64,000 nucleotides of DNA from Moringa oleifera (lineage: Eukaryota; Streptophyta; Magnoliopsida; Brassicales; Moringaceae), in NCBI GenBank assembly GCA_021397835.1, contig JAJFZO010000583.1, positions 784,501-848,500 on the forward strand. The letters run 5' to 3'. Positions 25,801 to 58,863 of this stretch are shown in pieces; position 1 is the first letter of the stretch; each line of letters starts with the position of its first letter. The notes beneath the pieces are model-generated. The model had not been told where the DNA came from and made no database searches. It was given only the letters and a program-made list of their open reading frames with translations. The position numbers and the translations under genes were made by a program.

Positions 25801-28435
25801 TGAATCATCTTCTTGCAACAATTGTGCTCTTATGCAAGCTATTGCTAGCTAGCTATTCATAAAATGAAAAAGATGTGACAATTAGTACCTTATAAAGAAA
25901 TCAAGCTAAAATTACAAGTTATTATCTCTGGGAAATCAAGTTGCTTGCCTGTGGGTACTTGGGAGAAAGGGGGTTGTTGGTGGGTAGGCTAATCTCCTAT
26001 ATCTGGGGGCCAAGGGTGATGCCTGACTAAAAACTCTAAGAAAATGGTGGATCTCAAGAAAAGAATTGAATTGCATAATAACGCAGACTGTAAAAGAACT
26101 TACATGATCATAGAAATGAAATGCCAAGAGATTTGGCATGATAGATCTGTCACAGTGGAGAAATTGGTCAAAATTGATCAATCTAGCGGCCGATGAAAAA
26201 GGCTGAAGCTTATCTATTATAGCTATTGCCACAATACAAGTTCGCTCAGTTAATTAATGCTCCTAGAAAATTATATACTTTTTATGTCAATATTTTATAT
26301 TTATATTTATTAGAAATAAATAAACTAACACTCAAGGTCATTCCTTGACATCTATAGATAGTACTAGTTTGTTAACTTTACTTGACTGCAAGTAACAATA
26401 TACATGACATCCAAGAATTACTTATAAGCCATATTTGTTATATGGGATAAGATTATGATTGAATAATTTTTATATCAACTTTAACTTTGTTGGATTGAAA
26501 TAAGAATTATCTTATATATATATATATATTTAAAATCTCATTAAAAATAAATAATTTTATTTTTTTGAATTAGTAGGATAAAATTATCTCTTGATCAATT
26601 ACAATAAAATTAGTCTTTGATTTATATAATTCATCAAATGAATAAATTTATTTTAGATTAATATAAATACATTTTTTTCAAAATAAAAAATTAAACAATT
26701 GTTTAATCAGTTATAATGCAATTCAAGCTTTTAATAAACTTTACATTGTATTATTTTTACTCTAATGTTTAAACTATTTCAAATCAAAAGTTATTTTGAA
26801 TTAATCTAATTCCCTTTAAGGATGTTCATTAAATATTTATAATTAATTTATATTTATTATTCATATTCATAAAATTTACTTTATAGATATAATTTTTAAA
26901 TTAAAGTAATGATAAAATATAACAAAAATTGAATAAAGAACTTAAATCATTGTGACCTTTATCAATTAATTATTGTATAATTTAGATTTCTAATAAATAT
27001 TACATTGTATATTTTTTAATGTCAATAAATTTTAAAATAAATTCAAATTAATTTTAATGCTGTTTCGATTCATGTTACATCAAATACATTATAATATTAA
27101 TATAATCTTAATCCAATTCAATCTAATTTTATTGCATCAAAATAAGTCAATTTTATTCCATGTACCAAACAGACCCATATAATATTGTTCGCTATTAGCT
27201 GTAACACAATTTCGTTTCATTGGGGGAGTGTATCTAAATGTGCAACTAAATGTGAGGCAACATTTGTATCCCTTATAAAGTCTTGACATATTGACTTGCA
27301 TGACCAACCAATATTGATACTGGAAGTTGTTGGATCATTGATGACATTTTATATGCTTTAGACATAATCGTACGATTAGATTTTGTTAGAAGATATATTT
27401 AATTAAAAAATATATTTCACAAAAAATTATTTATATTTATATTATATTGAGTTGACAAGTTATATTTGATATGAGTTGAAAATAAGTTAAAGGAAATACA
27501 CCTACTTCACTATTAACTTTTTATCCTTTAAACGTTACAACAAAATAAACTTTAAATAATGATATAACAGTGAATAATCAAAGCCACATAATTTCTATAT
27601 AGCTTTCTTGGTAATTTTGATTAGCCATGAATTGCTCTTGTCATAATTGACATTTACAGCTAATTGTAATAAAAGCAAGGCAGTAACCCAAACTTATCAA
27701 AACAACAAAATACAATGATTTTTTCAAGTCTCATGAACTAGGAAGTAGGAGGTAGTTTGGCTTTTAAAACTTCAACTCCCAGTATTCCCTAAAGATAATT
27801 AATTAACTTCCCGATTTATGCTTAATTAACAAATTGAACACAAACTAAATCCAATTAACATGAGAAACTTACAGCATAGTAGAATACATTAATTTAACAT
27901 GTAGATGTAACAATCAGAAATGAAGAGATCAACCCACAACATTCACTGAGTTGTTTAATTATTTTATCACTGTCACAATTCAAACAGACCTAAAACATGG
28001 ATGTTATTTGCACTTTTCAAGTATTTATTTTGTTCTCGTATTGAATTTCCTAGATGATTTATATATGAACTCGCACCATGTAGCAAAAGTCAGAGTAGTT
28101 GTTCTGGTCCTCGCTGACTGTTCTGATTTATTTCTCTTGCTGCAATTGGCTGCTCTACAAAAGAGATGAGGAAAGTTACAGAGATGACATTTCCCACTGG
28201 GAAAAAGAAAAAAAATAGTTGAAGGGATTGGTAATCACACTAAGACAACTACGTTTGTAACTTAATTCCTCACAAGCGAATTTACGTCACCTTAGTAGAT
28301 TTGTTGATTTCATTAAAATAGAGAACAAGTAAATAAAAGAAGAAACCAATCTACTTTAATACATATTATTAAGATAACTAAATATAAAATAAAGATAAAT
28401 TTACTAATAACAATTGATATACAAGGTAATGTTAT
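22821..28435. other. Intergenic spacer upstream of ASPG2-like gene
   Basis: The first several hundred bases should hold the protease promoter on the minus strand. No other gene, RNA or well-defined mobile element was recognised. Composition becomes strongly AT-rich after 26270. There is a 15-A run near 23801 and a TA-rich run near 26512-26530. Confidence 0.5.
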
Positions 28436-29130
28436 TTAGGCTAGAATTCAACTGTTTAACGAAATAATCTTGTCTTAGATATATACAAATTTTATCTCAA
28501 ATATCAAAATAATCTTGTCTTAAATATATAAAAATTTATTTCAAATACAAATTCAAATTACCATAGCTTATAGAATAAGAATCCTACGCCAAAACAAGGG
28601 ACTTCTTATACTTATAAAAAAAGATACTAAAGTACACTATTGCTCTTAGCACCATGATCAATTTAGGATTTGGAGCCTCCCCCTACCTTTTACTTTTTGT
28701 AGGTTCTAATAATATGTTTCAAGAAACACCAGGGCAAGATATAAAATATTAAAGACAAATCACATTTTTTGGGGGCATATTACCTAGAATTCAATTATTT
28801 AACTAATCTTTTATCTTATTTGATACTAGTCTTATCTCTTATCTAAAATTTAACTTTTTAACTAATCTCTTATTATACTAATCTTATCTCTTATCTTATC
28901 AAATTTCAAGTTAATCTTATCTCTGATCTTTTTAGAAAGTTATAAATCTTATTTTAAATATGAATTCAAACTACCTTACTTTATAGAATGCAAAATGGAT
29001 GTCTCTAAAGTAAAGGACTAGATAGATTTCCAAGATAGTCGAAGACATTATAATTATTGTTAATAACATAAATAACAGGATTGATTTAGGAGTGGGAACC
29101 TCTCTCTACATTTTTTTAAGTTCCTTAAAG
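28436..29130 (+). repeat. Diverged tandem duplication (~330 bp units)
   Basis: Two roughly collinear copies, about 28436-28720 and 28785-29130. Shared landmarks in the same order: CTAGAATTCAA; runs of AATCTTGTCTT or AATCTTATCTC; AAATACAAATTCAAATTACC (second copy AAATATGAATTCAAACTACC); TTATAGAAT; AAGGGACT or AAAGGACT; GATCAATTTAGGATTTGGAG (second copy GATTGATTTAGGAGTGGGA) and CTCCCCCTACC or CTCTCTCTAC. Non-coding. Old duplication or two adjacent copies of an unnamed repeat. Confidence 0.6.
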
Positions 29131-30111
29131 CTCTAGCTCCCTATAACCAACCAAACAATTTTGAGTTATTATAACAGTAAGCTTGGATCATTATGATCCA
29201 TCATTCCTTAATATTGCGAAATTGAAAGCTACATTACCCAACACCCATGACTTGAAGAAATACAATGACCAAAAATAAAAAAAAAGATGAAAATGTGAGC
29301 CTTCGAAGTCTTATCTTTTGGGAATCATGGTTTACAGAACGCTTATCATAAAAAATTAAGGTGTTTGAAACAATCACTGGTTGATATGTTCCACCAAAGA
29401 AACATAAATGACCTTTATTTTTGTTAATATTACACTTTTCGAATGTGGCATTATTTGAAATTACTTACATCTTATTTGAAGCAATGAATTTAATGGACTT
29501 AGAAAGTAAAGGATAAAACTTTGAGATTCAAGTCACTTTGCATTCCAAATGAGTCACCAAGGAAAACTGAAAGTGCCTGAAGCATTTTATGGGCAGAGTT
29601 ATTAGGGTAAGCAAAGGAACGACTCATCTTTTGTAGCAAGTAATGGCTTTGCGTAGCCACCCATTATGCACCCATGATGGATGGATTAGTAGTGATGTGA
29701 TGAGGGAGATGATGGTAGAGTGCTTTCTAGGGTCTCAAGTTGTTAGTGGGCTAAGCTGGCAAGGTAACATGATAGGTCTGCTATTGTTAGATCTTGCCCT
29801 TAATAGGAATCCAGATGCAGAGGTCGGCTTGTTTTAACTCATAAAGGGAATAGGTTTCTAGCTTTTGAATCCTCAAAATAACCCAGTTGGTCCTATACAT
29901 GTGACCCGCTATCAAGAAAAGAATTACGATAGCTAAATAGTCCAATTAGCTTAGGTTGATGTGGCAGGGTGCGATGACATGTGTGGCTAGTTAGCACCCA
30001 AGTAGGTAAATGTGAATAAATATATATCACTAGCCCTGCTATAAAAATAGCTTGGAACATCAGATTGGCTACTAACCAAATCGATTGATGAGTTATGGTG
30101 TACTTAATTCT
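29131..30111. other. Intergenic spacer
   Basis: Nothing recognised. The short open frame at 29643-29837 has no family similarity. It may be the left part of the TE-derived region that follows. Confidence 0.4.
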
Positions 30112-30372
30112 AAAAGTCTGGTTGAAAATCTGCCCAATTGTGAAGGCTTCAGCAAGATTTTGTTTGATCTAAAGGCTTTATCCAAAATTTACTCGATGTA
30201 AGGGCTTTGTTGAAATTCTACCTGATGTGAAGGCCTTGATACAATTCTGTTTGATACTGAAAGCTTTGATAAGATTTTGCTTAATCAAAAGGCTTTGTCA
30301 AAAATCTGCCTGATGTGAAGGCTTTGTTGAAATATGCCCAATTTGAGCGCTTTTTGGAAATTCTGATGTGAT
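30112..30372 (+). repeat. Minisatellite, ~29-bp period, about nine degenerate units
   Basis: Successive units each run from an AGGCTTTG-like start through AAAATCTGCC to TGATGTGA. Examples: GGCTTTGTTGAAATTCTACC and GGCTTTGTCAAAAATCTGCC. Spacing is 28-30 bp with frequent substitutions, and the array ends near GATGTGATGC at about 30372. There are no spacers between units, so it is not CRISPR-like. Function unknown; probably part of a degraded mobile element. Confidence 0.7.
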
Positions 30373-30620
30373 GCTAGGCCATAGTATGTGGTGCGGCTAT
30401 TTAATTCTCTTGATATGACCATGGCCATATGGGAGCGCAAGGTAATACAATGATGTCATGGATTTCCATATATTAGCATCCTTTGATGGTAACTTGTTTA
30501 AGAAGTTAAAGCATTTTGCATAAAATTATGTAGTTTGGCATTGCCCACCAAAATAGTAGCCTACTGCTTTTGACTTTACAGTTTCACATGCGTCAATTTA
30601 AAATGATGGTTTAGAGTGGA

Positions 30621-30748
30621 CATGGCATGCATTTAGTGATTGTGTCAGAGGGCGTGCCTTAACAACAGTCTAATGCCTCTTTAACATTATTTTATCATGG
30701 CATGCATTTAGTGACTGTGTCATAATGCCTCTTTAACATTATTTTATC
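30621..30748 (+). repeat. Imperfect tandem duplication
   Basis: The block CATGGCATGCATTTAGTGA..TAATGCCTCTTTAACATTAT..TTTATC occurs twice in a row (30621-30695 and 30696-30748). The second copy lacks about 22 bp from the middle of the first. Non-coding. Confidence 0.75.
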
Positions 30749-32690
30749 TCTTCGCTACTTTTCTCTCGCTCAAAAAATTCTCTTAAGAAAACTCTCTTTC
30801 ATCCAATCTTTTGTATTTCTTTAAATCTTTTATTTTTAACAAAAATCTATGAATTCCATAACACACATTTTTGATTAGTCATTTTCAACTCTAGGTGAGT
30901 TTTTGGCTTTGGTTGATTGTTGTTCTTGGTTTTTTAGTTTTTTCTTTATGCATTTCCATGGGTTATGGTTCTTTGGGATTCTAAGTATTTAGGCTCACTA
31001 TTTATGTGTTGCCATTGATGCTCAAAGTATCGTAGTGAGTCATATTTCAAAGAGGAAGTTGGTTAGGCTTAGAAGGAAATATGAAACACTCGCTCATGTA
31101 AAACTATAGATAACTAACTTGAAACCAATCTTGGATTACTAAGATTAGGTGTCTTTATGTGTACAAAGATTTTCCAAAGGCTAAGTTTTAAGTTTACTCT
31201 TTTGTTCATTTTAGAGTAGTTCTACCATACCATAAATCTTAGTTTTACCTAGTTTACCCTTAATAGTTGGAGGTACATAATTGCTTTTATGTTTGTATTG
31301 CAAGAGATCAAGGGTGGTGAATTCAAGGTGAGGCTAGTTTTTTTCTTTGGTATAAAAAGACATTTAGGTCACAAGGATACTAGTTGGGGTGGTAATATCT
31401 TAGCCCTGAACCAGAAGCCACGCTGTTTTCAAGCCCGATAACATTCATTCTTTGGTTCGGGGTGAAAGTGTGGGTATTTTTATATGTCTTGGAGGGTCTT
31501 TAGCCCTGATACTTAGCTTTGGGGGAATCCTTTAAGAGGTGCATGTTAAAAAGGGGTTGTGTCTTCAATATTGATATATTTCCTAAATTTTGACTCAAGA
31601 GTCGAAGATTATTAAAAAAGGCCTTATAAAGCCCCACCTAACCCATTTCCTTGAAGAAATTATAGATAATGTAGGAAGTTGTACTAATCCTGTTTCTCTA
31701 TCCTAGTTTCAAGAGTATCATGAAAAGCTTGACATCTAATCTTCACCCCAAGCTCGGGTTCCTCCCAATGTGCCTAATATGCAATCTTCATAAGGCTCTT
31801 TTTATTGAAGGTCCCATAATTTATCCTCGAGGCTCTTTATTAAAAGTCCTGTATCCTCAAAGTGCCCATTAAGAACCCAATTGCACATTCTATGACGTTA
31901 AGTTACTGACATAGTAGTCTTGTCCACAGTATTTCTATGGCAAGTTCTAGTTGTATCTTGGACCTGGCAAGCCAGTTTAATGATAGTATTCTTACTTGAC
32001 ATTTTCCTTTATAGGTCTTATGTTATGATGTCAATGTTATTAGCTTGATTTTTTTGACGAAAGGTATGACATTGAAGGTGGTCAAGTTTATCTTTTCTGT
32101 TATTTTATTTACTTATTTTTGTTCTTGACTTATATTAATGCTTTGTAAATATGTTGTTGCCTATATATCATAACCATTTGGGTTGTTTGTTCGGGATAGC
32201 TAAAAGTATGGGTACTAAGGATTAGGGCTAAACCTAGTCCATGGGTAAAGGCATCTTACTTATGCCAGCCTACCTCATGATCATGGTATCAGCCATGAAG
32301 AGATAGGCTATTAGGAATGGGGCCATGGTTGTTGCCCCTTTAAAAGGAAGAAAGATTGGGGTCTTTAAGGTGAGAAAGCCAAGGTTGCAAAGGTAGTTGT
32401 TGTTGTGCTTAACATCATTGATGACAAGGTTGATTAGGCTCCAAGGGTGTACATTGACCAACGCTCTCCCGATGTAGCCTAATCTATTATAATTACCACC
32501 ACGAGGCCTTTTGATCATGTTATAACATTGTTGATAGTATATATACTTTGTTCCACTAGATGATCTTGGAAAAGGGTCGAGAGAGATTTATGAAGATAGA
32601 TAGTAGTCAACTAGTTTAGGAAGGTCATGTCTTAGTGGTCAAGGTAAGGGCCTCCTTTAGTAAATGTTTTTAATTTTTAAAAATTTTCTT
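30749..32690. other. Unclassified, probably TE-derived sequence
   Basis: Less AT-rich than the flanks, with no intact reading frame and no recognised domain. It lies between the minisatellite and a decayed reading frame at about 32700-33170, so the whole 29.9-36.1 kb interval may be one or more old elements. No long terminal repeats were found by eye. Confidence 0.35.
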
Positions 32691-32699
32691 TTTATGTCG

Positions 32700-33250
32700 T
32701 ATGCCACCTAATAGTGGATACTGATTGGGGAGTGTTTGGTTTGACTTTGGAGCCTTTGAAAGGGAGTTTGTTGAAAAGGAGGCCCTACTCTAGTTTGAGG
32801 TGGACCTTTTAAAAGGAAAGGTCAAATGTTTGAAATAGGGCAAAGTAGTAGACGATCGAGATAGAGGAATAAGCCTCTCACTTGTGTTGACCAATGCAAA
32901 GTATATGGTCGAAGAAATCCAAAGTCAATAACCCAAACTCGACCTAACGTAGGTACAAATGGCTTGTTCGGCAGAAGCTTCTTCGATCCACTCCGAAGAT
33001 TTGGATGTCTCATTAATCGATTTGGAGGAGGTGACTAAGACTTCAGCTGAAGAGACACCATAACCACTAATATTAGGAGAGGTTCTAATTCTCGAGGCTA
33101 TCCTAGAACCAACTATAGCTGCTCTAGAAGCTAGGCCTAAGGCCAACAAGATCTTAACTTTGTAACTTTGTTTTCCTCCTTTTTTTTTCAATGCAAAAAG
33201 GTTAACACATTTTGTAATGGAAGTTTTCTTCATGTTTGGCTGTACTTATT
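32700..33250 (+). pseudogene. Decayed reading frame of possible retroelement/plant-mobile-domain origin
   Basis: The plus strand can be read with stops as PKLDLT, then SIHSEDLDVSLIDLEEVTKT, then ILEPTIAALEARPKANK, followed by a T-rich 3'-UTR-like stretch. An acidic C-terminus of this kind ends some gag-like or plant-mobile-domain proteins of plant elements; that link is from memory and weak. Broken by stops; not expected to make protein. Confidence 0.3.
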
Positions 33251-33379
33251 TCTCCAAATTTTGGAATTAGTTATATACCTTGAACTTAAAATAATGAAGT
33301 GACAATAATCCCAAGCATAAACCAACATTACTGAAATATTAGCTTGAGAATTACCAATTCCTCAATCAAACCCCCAATG

Positions 33380-34010
33380 ATGAGTGCATGATGTTTCAAA
33401 GCTTGATGAGTCAACCTTTAAAGAGAATCTTAATGAACATATATTTAGATATATGTAAACTTGAAATGAAACGCCATGTTTAAGCTTAATCTCGATAATA
33501 GAAGAATCCTAATGGACTATATTAAAGCTTTGATTATGATGACTAGAAGATCCTAATGAAGAAAATATCGATGAGTCAAATGCAATGAAACCTTGAGTCA
33601 AATCTTGATATTATTGAATTAACTAAACCAATAGTCAAATGATGCTAAGACTTAGCCTCGGTGAACCAAAAATCGACGAGTCAAAATTTGATGGTTAAAC
33701 TCTTGATAAGAGCAGATCTTGATGAATATATGTCTCGATAAATTAAGATGAACTCCAACTGAGATGAAGTAAATCTTGATGTATCTAACTAAAATAAATC
33801 TTGATGTAAGGGACTTTTGATCTAAGCTAAGTCAAACTTAATCTCGATAATAGAAAAGTCCCAATCTGACGTAAGTTTGAAGACAATCATAACTAGAAAA
33901 TTGATAAGAGTTTTTGCTTAAAATCTCGATCTTGGATGTTCGATGAAGATAAATCTTTATATCGATGATTGATGCATGGTAAAATAAGTCTTGATATACA
34001 TCAATAGTTC
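33380..34010 (+). repeat. Irregular short-motif repeat region
   Basis: The motifs AATCTTGATG, TCTCGATAATAGAA, GATGAGTCAA and TTGATAAGAG recur many times at irregular spacing (for example 33489 and 33841 for TCTCGATAATAGAA; 33770 and 33798 for AAATCTTGATGTA). Looks like a decayed tandem array. Similar in style to, but not the same sequence as, the array at 30112-30372. Confidence 0.5.
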
Positions 34011-37000
34011 CATTGATATTATGTGTTATAATGCATTCATTAACATAAGCTATACTTGAAAGGGCCTGTAACCGTACTCAGCACTTCTATATGGGTTTGC
34101 TAACGAATTTTTCCATATTGAGAGCATTATCATTCTCCCAATCGCATTAGGCATCAAATCTAATTAGGTAACCAAGTCAATAACATTTTTGGTAATTAAC
34201 AATAGCTCTACTTTAATGTCATGTTCGATGGGCCAACACTTAATAATTTTAGGGTTATTACTACAACTTATAGTCTGCTTATGCGTTTCTCCATCCCTAC
34301 TACCATGAGAGACGTGAGAAGAAACACGAAGACAGCCTAACAATGCTGCATCATAATGATTAATGAACAGCAATAAAAGGCTAAGTCTGTTAATTAGATT
34401 ACATCAATGTCAAAAAATTAAGAAGTGTAGAAAAGAGAGTTAGTCAAGAAGTTGGATCTCACGACTATAGCCTTAAGGCAGTCAGTTTAGATTGGAACAT
34501 TACCATTGTTAAAAGAGAAGGACTAATTAATTACTTCGAGGAACATATTGACATTTTTGCATGGTTTACTAAGACATGCTAAGAGTTAAACCATAAGTTA
34601 TCTACCACTCACTTATTATAGGTCCTGCGGTGACACTTATTTGATAAAAGAAAATAACATGTACCCTTAAAAGACAAGTGGCTACTGAAAAAAATGTGGA
34701 TAAATTATCAATAGTAAGCTTCATCAAATAAGTTTACTACCCATATATGTAGGCCATTTTTCATGTCACACAAAGTTATCAATAACCAACTTTATGGTAT
34801 AAAGACTGCCACCAGCATAATCCATTATGGCTTGATTCTTGGGTAGTGTAGGAGCCAAACCAGTAACCTTTAAATCCATGGTTTGCTTGCCTTTCTTACT
34901 TGTTGGCTTATTGAAGCTAGTAGTAAGGACAACGGCAAGGCTGCTCAACATAGGTCACTTGTAGGACACCATCGAAATCAATACCATCGTAATTAGAGCT
35001 ATAGAAGTTGGGCTAGTATAGCTCTACCTAGAATCACTATTGATGAGAACTTGCCTTATTACTTTGGTAGCTTGCCAAGCAAACGATTAGCCCTCTTAAA
35101 ATCCATGAGTCTAACATCTACCATAACAAAAATTTTAAAAAAGCCAAAATTTAGTAAGATAGTCTACGGATAAGGAATAACTCACCTCAAGATACTAACA
35201 AAAGCAAAATACTAGTCCTTACCACCCTACTCTAAATCGAGCATATCTTTTATATCCCCTTGATATCACAAACGCCTCAACATTATTCCTTAAACAATAA
35301 AACAAAAGTGAAAATAAAAAATTATCGTTACAAGACCTTAAAACTAATCATCGTTATCCTTTCATTCGAAGCTAACAACTCATCAGTGAGAATAGTCCTT
35401 TGGAAAGGAAAACCTAAATCATTTTTAGATGGACTTCTAATAGGGGAAACTTAAATTATCTTGCATTTTTAGAAGCTTTTTTCATAGGGCTTCTGATGAG
35501 GGAGCCAGTGGATAATTTTAAAAGTGTTAACCCTAGTCTTGTATCATTTAAAGCTAAGGAGCTTGATATTTAAAAGAGGTGTAGGCTACTAGATGTAAAA
35601 CCTTACACAACCACTCAAGCTTGAGGTAGGTACTAACAAACCTCATTGTAGATTATAGAAGGATTTTAGCTTGAGCTATTTGGCATTAAAAATCCCTTAC
35701 CCATGCTAGAAGAAAGAACCCTTATTAACTTTGATCTTAAAAATTAAGCTCTTACATGGGTTGAGATACTAGTAATGGCACTTACCTATAAATCATGAGT
35801 TTTTTATACTAAAAAATTAAACAAAATCTTCAAGTTATCACACCTGTAAATACCTAAAAGAAGAAAAGTTTAAGTGATCGAATTGATATAAGATATAAGG
35901 TTGATATGATAATGGCCGAGTATTTATGTACATAGTTAAGAACTTTGAGGCAATGTTCGAGTCAATGATGAGGATTAAAAAGTAAGAACAGTTTCACAAT
36001 CAAATGATGGACAACTATCCTGTCGGGATAAACTGCATGATCGGGTTAGATCATATTACATGATCGAATTTCATTTTCTCATAACATTAGATTTATTATT
36101 AAAGATTGGGTTTAATGTAGATGATACAAAACAAATAAAAAGTTGGTATTAAGATTGATGAATCTGGTCAATAGATCAATTTCAAGTGCATTTGAGATTC
36201 TACAAGGTACAATTGTTTGCTTGTCATGATCTTTTCTTTTTCTCATCAGCTTCTTAGAATGAGTATTATTTTGTTTTATTTTTTTTGTATAATAGTTTCT
36301 GACAATTAAACTAAAATTTGATCTATATTTGCTTGAATAATTATGTTAATTATATCATATATATTTTTTTAAAAAAAGTAAGACTAAAAAATTTATCTCA
36401 TCTTAAATAGTTATATATAAACATTTGTATCATTTATACCACATCTTTTCATGTCATCAATGAAAATTTCAGTAACAAAATTAGTGTGAAAAGTTCCAAT
36501 GATAAGAAACAAAATAATCATCTTACATAAATTACACTTATCCATATAATGAGCAGTGAAAAGAAAAAAAATAAAAAAATTCTCAATTGATGATAACGTA
36601 CACATATCAACGATTAAATAAGTTTTCTCAATATTTTTTAACTTATCAAAATTTGTTACGTGAAAAGCTTGTGATCAAATCTTGAGTAAATGTTACATAA
36701 AACCTTGAACTTACCCCGAGTAATGAATCAAATCTTGATATTAAAAAAAGTGTTAAAACAAACCCTAAGCTTACATATCAGTTGGAATCATACCCTCTTT
36801 TAATGAAATTTTAATGCCATTAACGACAACTAATGTTTAATGGAGGACATTTTTAGGTTTTTAAATATTGTTTCTACAAACCCATGAAACACCCTCTTTC
36901 TTCTCCTTTTCTCTCTTTCTTTCCCTCTTTCTTATTTTCTCTCTTGTTTCTTTTTCTTCTCCTTTCTTTGTTCATGATCATGGTAAGCTCAAGAATTAAG

Positions 37001-39654
37001 AGAGGTTCATGTTTTATCGCTTGAATCAGTAGTAAACATACTGGGTTAGTGGTGGTTATTGGTGGCATTATGTAGTAGCCATGGCGATGAGGATAATGAT
37101 CACCACCACTTATACATGATCCTTCTCCTTCTGTTGTCTTTTCCTTTCATTCTGAATTTCAAGTGTTCCTTCATGAATGCATTTTTTTTTTTTTTTGGTT
37201 ATGTTATTTTGGATAAGACCAATAATGAAATGGCCATGAAAAGTGAGGATCATTATGAGATCTAAAAATAGAGAAAATTTAAGATGAAAGTGATAAAAGG
37301 AGAGGCAAATACGTATGCTCATCCTTTTTGGCACCTAGACCTTTATGGAGTTGACATGGGAAATGGTGGAAGCAAATCTAGCTAAAGGTTACAATTGAAA
37401 GTTGGCTGAAAATCACATTTGCATGGTTTTACAATATGTGATAATAAGTGAACTTCCCATTATCTTTTGTAAGCAAAGGCGAAGATTAATTACCCAACCG
37501 TGTGTCTCATCTTTTTTTATCTTATATAATTAAGAGGTTCAACCATGATTGTGAATCTTTTTTTCTCTCTCTCTCTATAAGCAAATTAGGTGGGTTAAAT
37601 GAGGATAAAAAGAATTAAATGGAACAAATGGTCTTCATAAGTTCTAAAACTTGAGCACATAGGCCAATCAGCTTGGCACTCAAAATCAATCTTTGATTCT
37701 TATGGTCACCAATTGTACACTCTTCCTCGTGAATCCTTTTTACATGTTTGGGTATGGCAATCACATTTCAATAGAACAAAATCAACATATGCAACTATTG
37801 GAATAAACTGATCTAGAAAAACGAATAAAGTTGCAACATTTTTGGCACTAACTCTTCTTTTTGTCTGATTTGATCAAATTGGTAACCTAGACTAATTATA
37901 CTATGTCAAATCAATTAATGAGAACCTGCATGGCAAAATCAGTTTGTCATGTAAATAGGCCATTAGTATAATTCTTTTATAAGAACCCAAGTCGGTTAAA
38001 CTTTATTTTAGCAGTTTGTGTGAAGAGCATGATTCCAAAGCAAAGTTAAGATATGTTAGAGTGAGTTCTTGAGTATCTTGATAGCAATTGATAAAGCCTT
38101 TTAAAATTGATTAAATTAGTAAAAATTTCTCATTATATGTTAGCTAGAGTATAGAGTGATTGAAAGCGAAATAAGTGTAGTGCTATAGAAAAGGTGGGTT
38201 AAGCTTTATTTCGATAATGTTTCTTCTATCAAGAAGATTGAATGAAATATAACTTCAAAGATTACTTTGGATGACAAAAACTTCAATGAAAATTTGTTCA
38301 ATACGCACTCATCAATGCATATTAAAGAGTAGTTAATGTAACTATGACACTTCAAAGCTATTCAAAAAATGTTGAATGCATCTACAATAAATTGCGAACT
38401 GGTTCTTCTTCAAAGGATGATACTTATTTGATCAATTTAATTGGAGCAATGAAAGACTTATCTCTACCTTTTTCGATTGGTATTAGCAAGAGTAGAGAGA
38501 GAAAAATTGATATTGTGTATATTAAAAAGTCAAGTTCTTCAAAGCTAATCTCTTCATTCTCGTATCAATTAAAAATAATCGACATGACAACACAACATAA
38601 AAATTAAAAAAAAAAAAATCTTACCTTAACATTCTTTTTACACATCATTAAAATTAAAGATTTGTTTTCATAATCATTAAAAAATTAAAGTTGATTATAT
38701 CACTTTTTAAATAATAAAACTTAAATTGCCATTAGATGTAATTTTAAATTTTTTTAAATACTTATTTTAAAATTTGTTATAACAAAAAAAATCATTTATA
38801 TTTAAAATTTAATAATCTTTAAAATATTTTAATAAAATTATGTTTTATACAAAATAAATGATTATTTGATATAATTAAACACTTAAATAATTGAAAACGG
38901 GTGCAATATTTAGGAAACAAACCCCGTTAAGTGAAAGACATATTTATAAATTGCTTAGTGCCTTGATGGTGTCAGGCATGTTTATTGTGGGCTGAGATCC
39001 AATTGGCTTTATAATCGAGGCAACCAACCCTGGATGAGCGCATCTTGTTGAATCAACACCTTACAACTGTCACCCCTTATGCCTGGGCCTAAATCATAAG
39101 GTGGGCAAACCAAATGTAATCTAGCTCAATTTAACTTTTTTATAGAAAAAAATATTTTTAAAAAACCCAGATAATTGAACTACTGCTCAAATCTAAATTG
39201 AAGTAAAAGGGCACTTGCAAAAATGTTATATATAAGGAATTAAATGGAAAAAAACAATCAGAAGCGGTAAACAATCCACTGAATTGATAATGCATACCCA
39301 TCATTTCTTACAATGAGAACAAGGCTTAAACAAAAGCAATTACATGAGCAAATAATGTTGAGAGCAACGACTCCCACATCCTCACTGGATCTAAAACAAC
39401 AATAACAAGGCACATGCTTGGTTAACATCAAAATTTTCCTAAACTGGATGACCTAATTTTGCATTTGTAGTTTAGTTAATACTCTCATCTCATGCAGCTC
39501 TGTAACCTAAAAATTAGCCAAATCCATGGTCAACCAAGGAACCTAAATTGCAGAGTCTACCAGGACTTGCTGTCAAAAAAAGTCCACAGGTATCACTTGT
39601 GAGGCTACAATTCACCAAAACTTACACAGAAACATAAGCAGATCTTCAAGGTGA
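34011..39654. other. Intergenic spacer up to the 3' end of PRMT6-like gene
   Basis: No gene recognised. It holds mixed AT-rich sequence and short open frames without similarity. A run of TCTCTTTC-type pyrimidines lies at 36891-36965 and a (TC)n tract at 37564-37577. The last few hundred bases (about 39250-39654) are probably the 3' UTR of the PRMT6-like gene on the minus strand. Confidence 0.5.

Positions 39655-58863
<19,209 letters not shown>

Noticed and set aside
29643..29837. Short frame of 64 codons in the spacer
   Set aside because: No similarity and no neighbouring exons that extend it.
30112..30372. Possible CRISPR array
   Set aside because: Units are contiguous and degenerate with no unique spacers, and the genome is a plant nuclear one.
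32925..33233. Minus-strand frame of 102 codons
   Set aside because: No recognised domain; the plus strand carries the more gene-like, though broken, reading.
37564..37577. TC tract as a promoter pyrimidine patch
   Set aside because: No gene lies downstream on either strand within several hundred bases.
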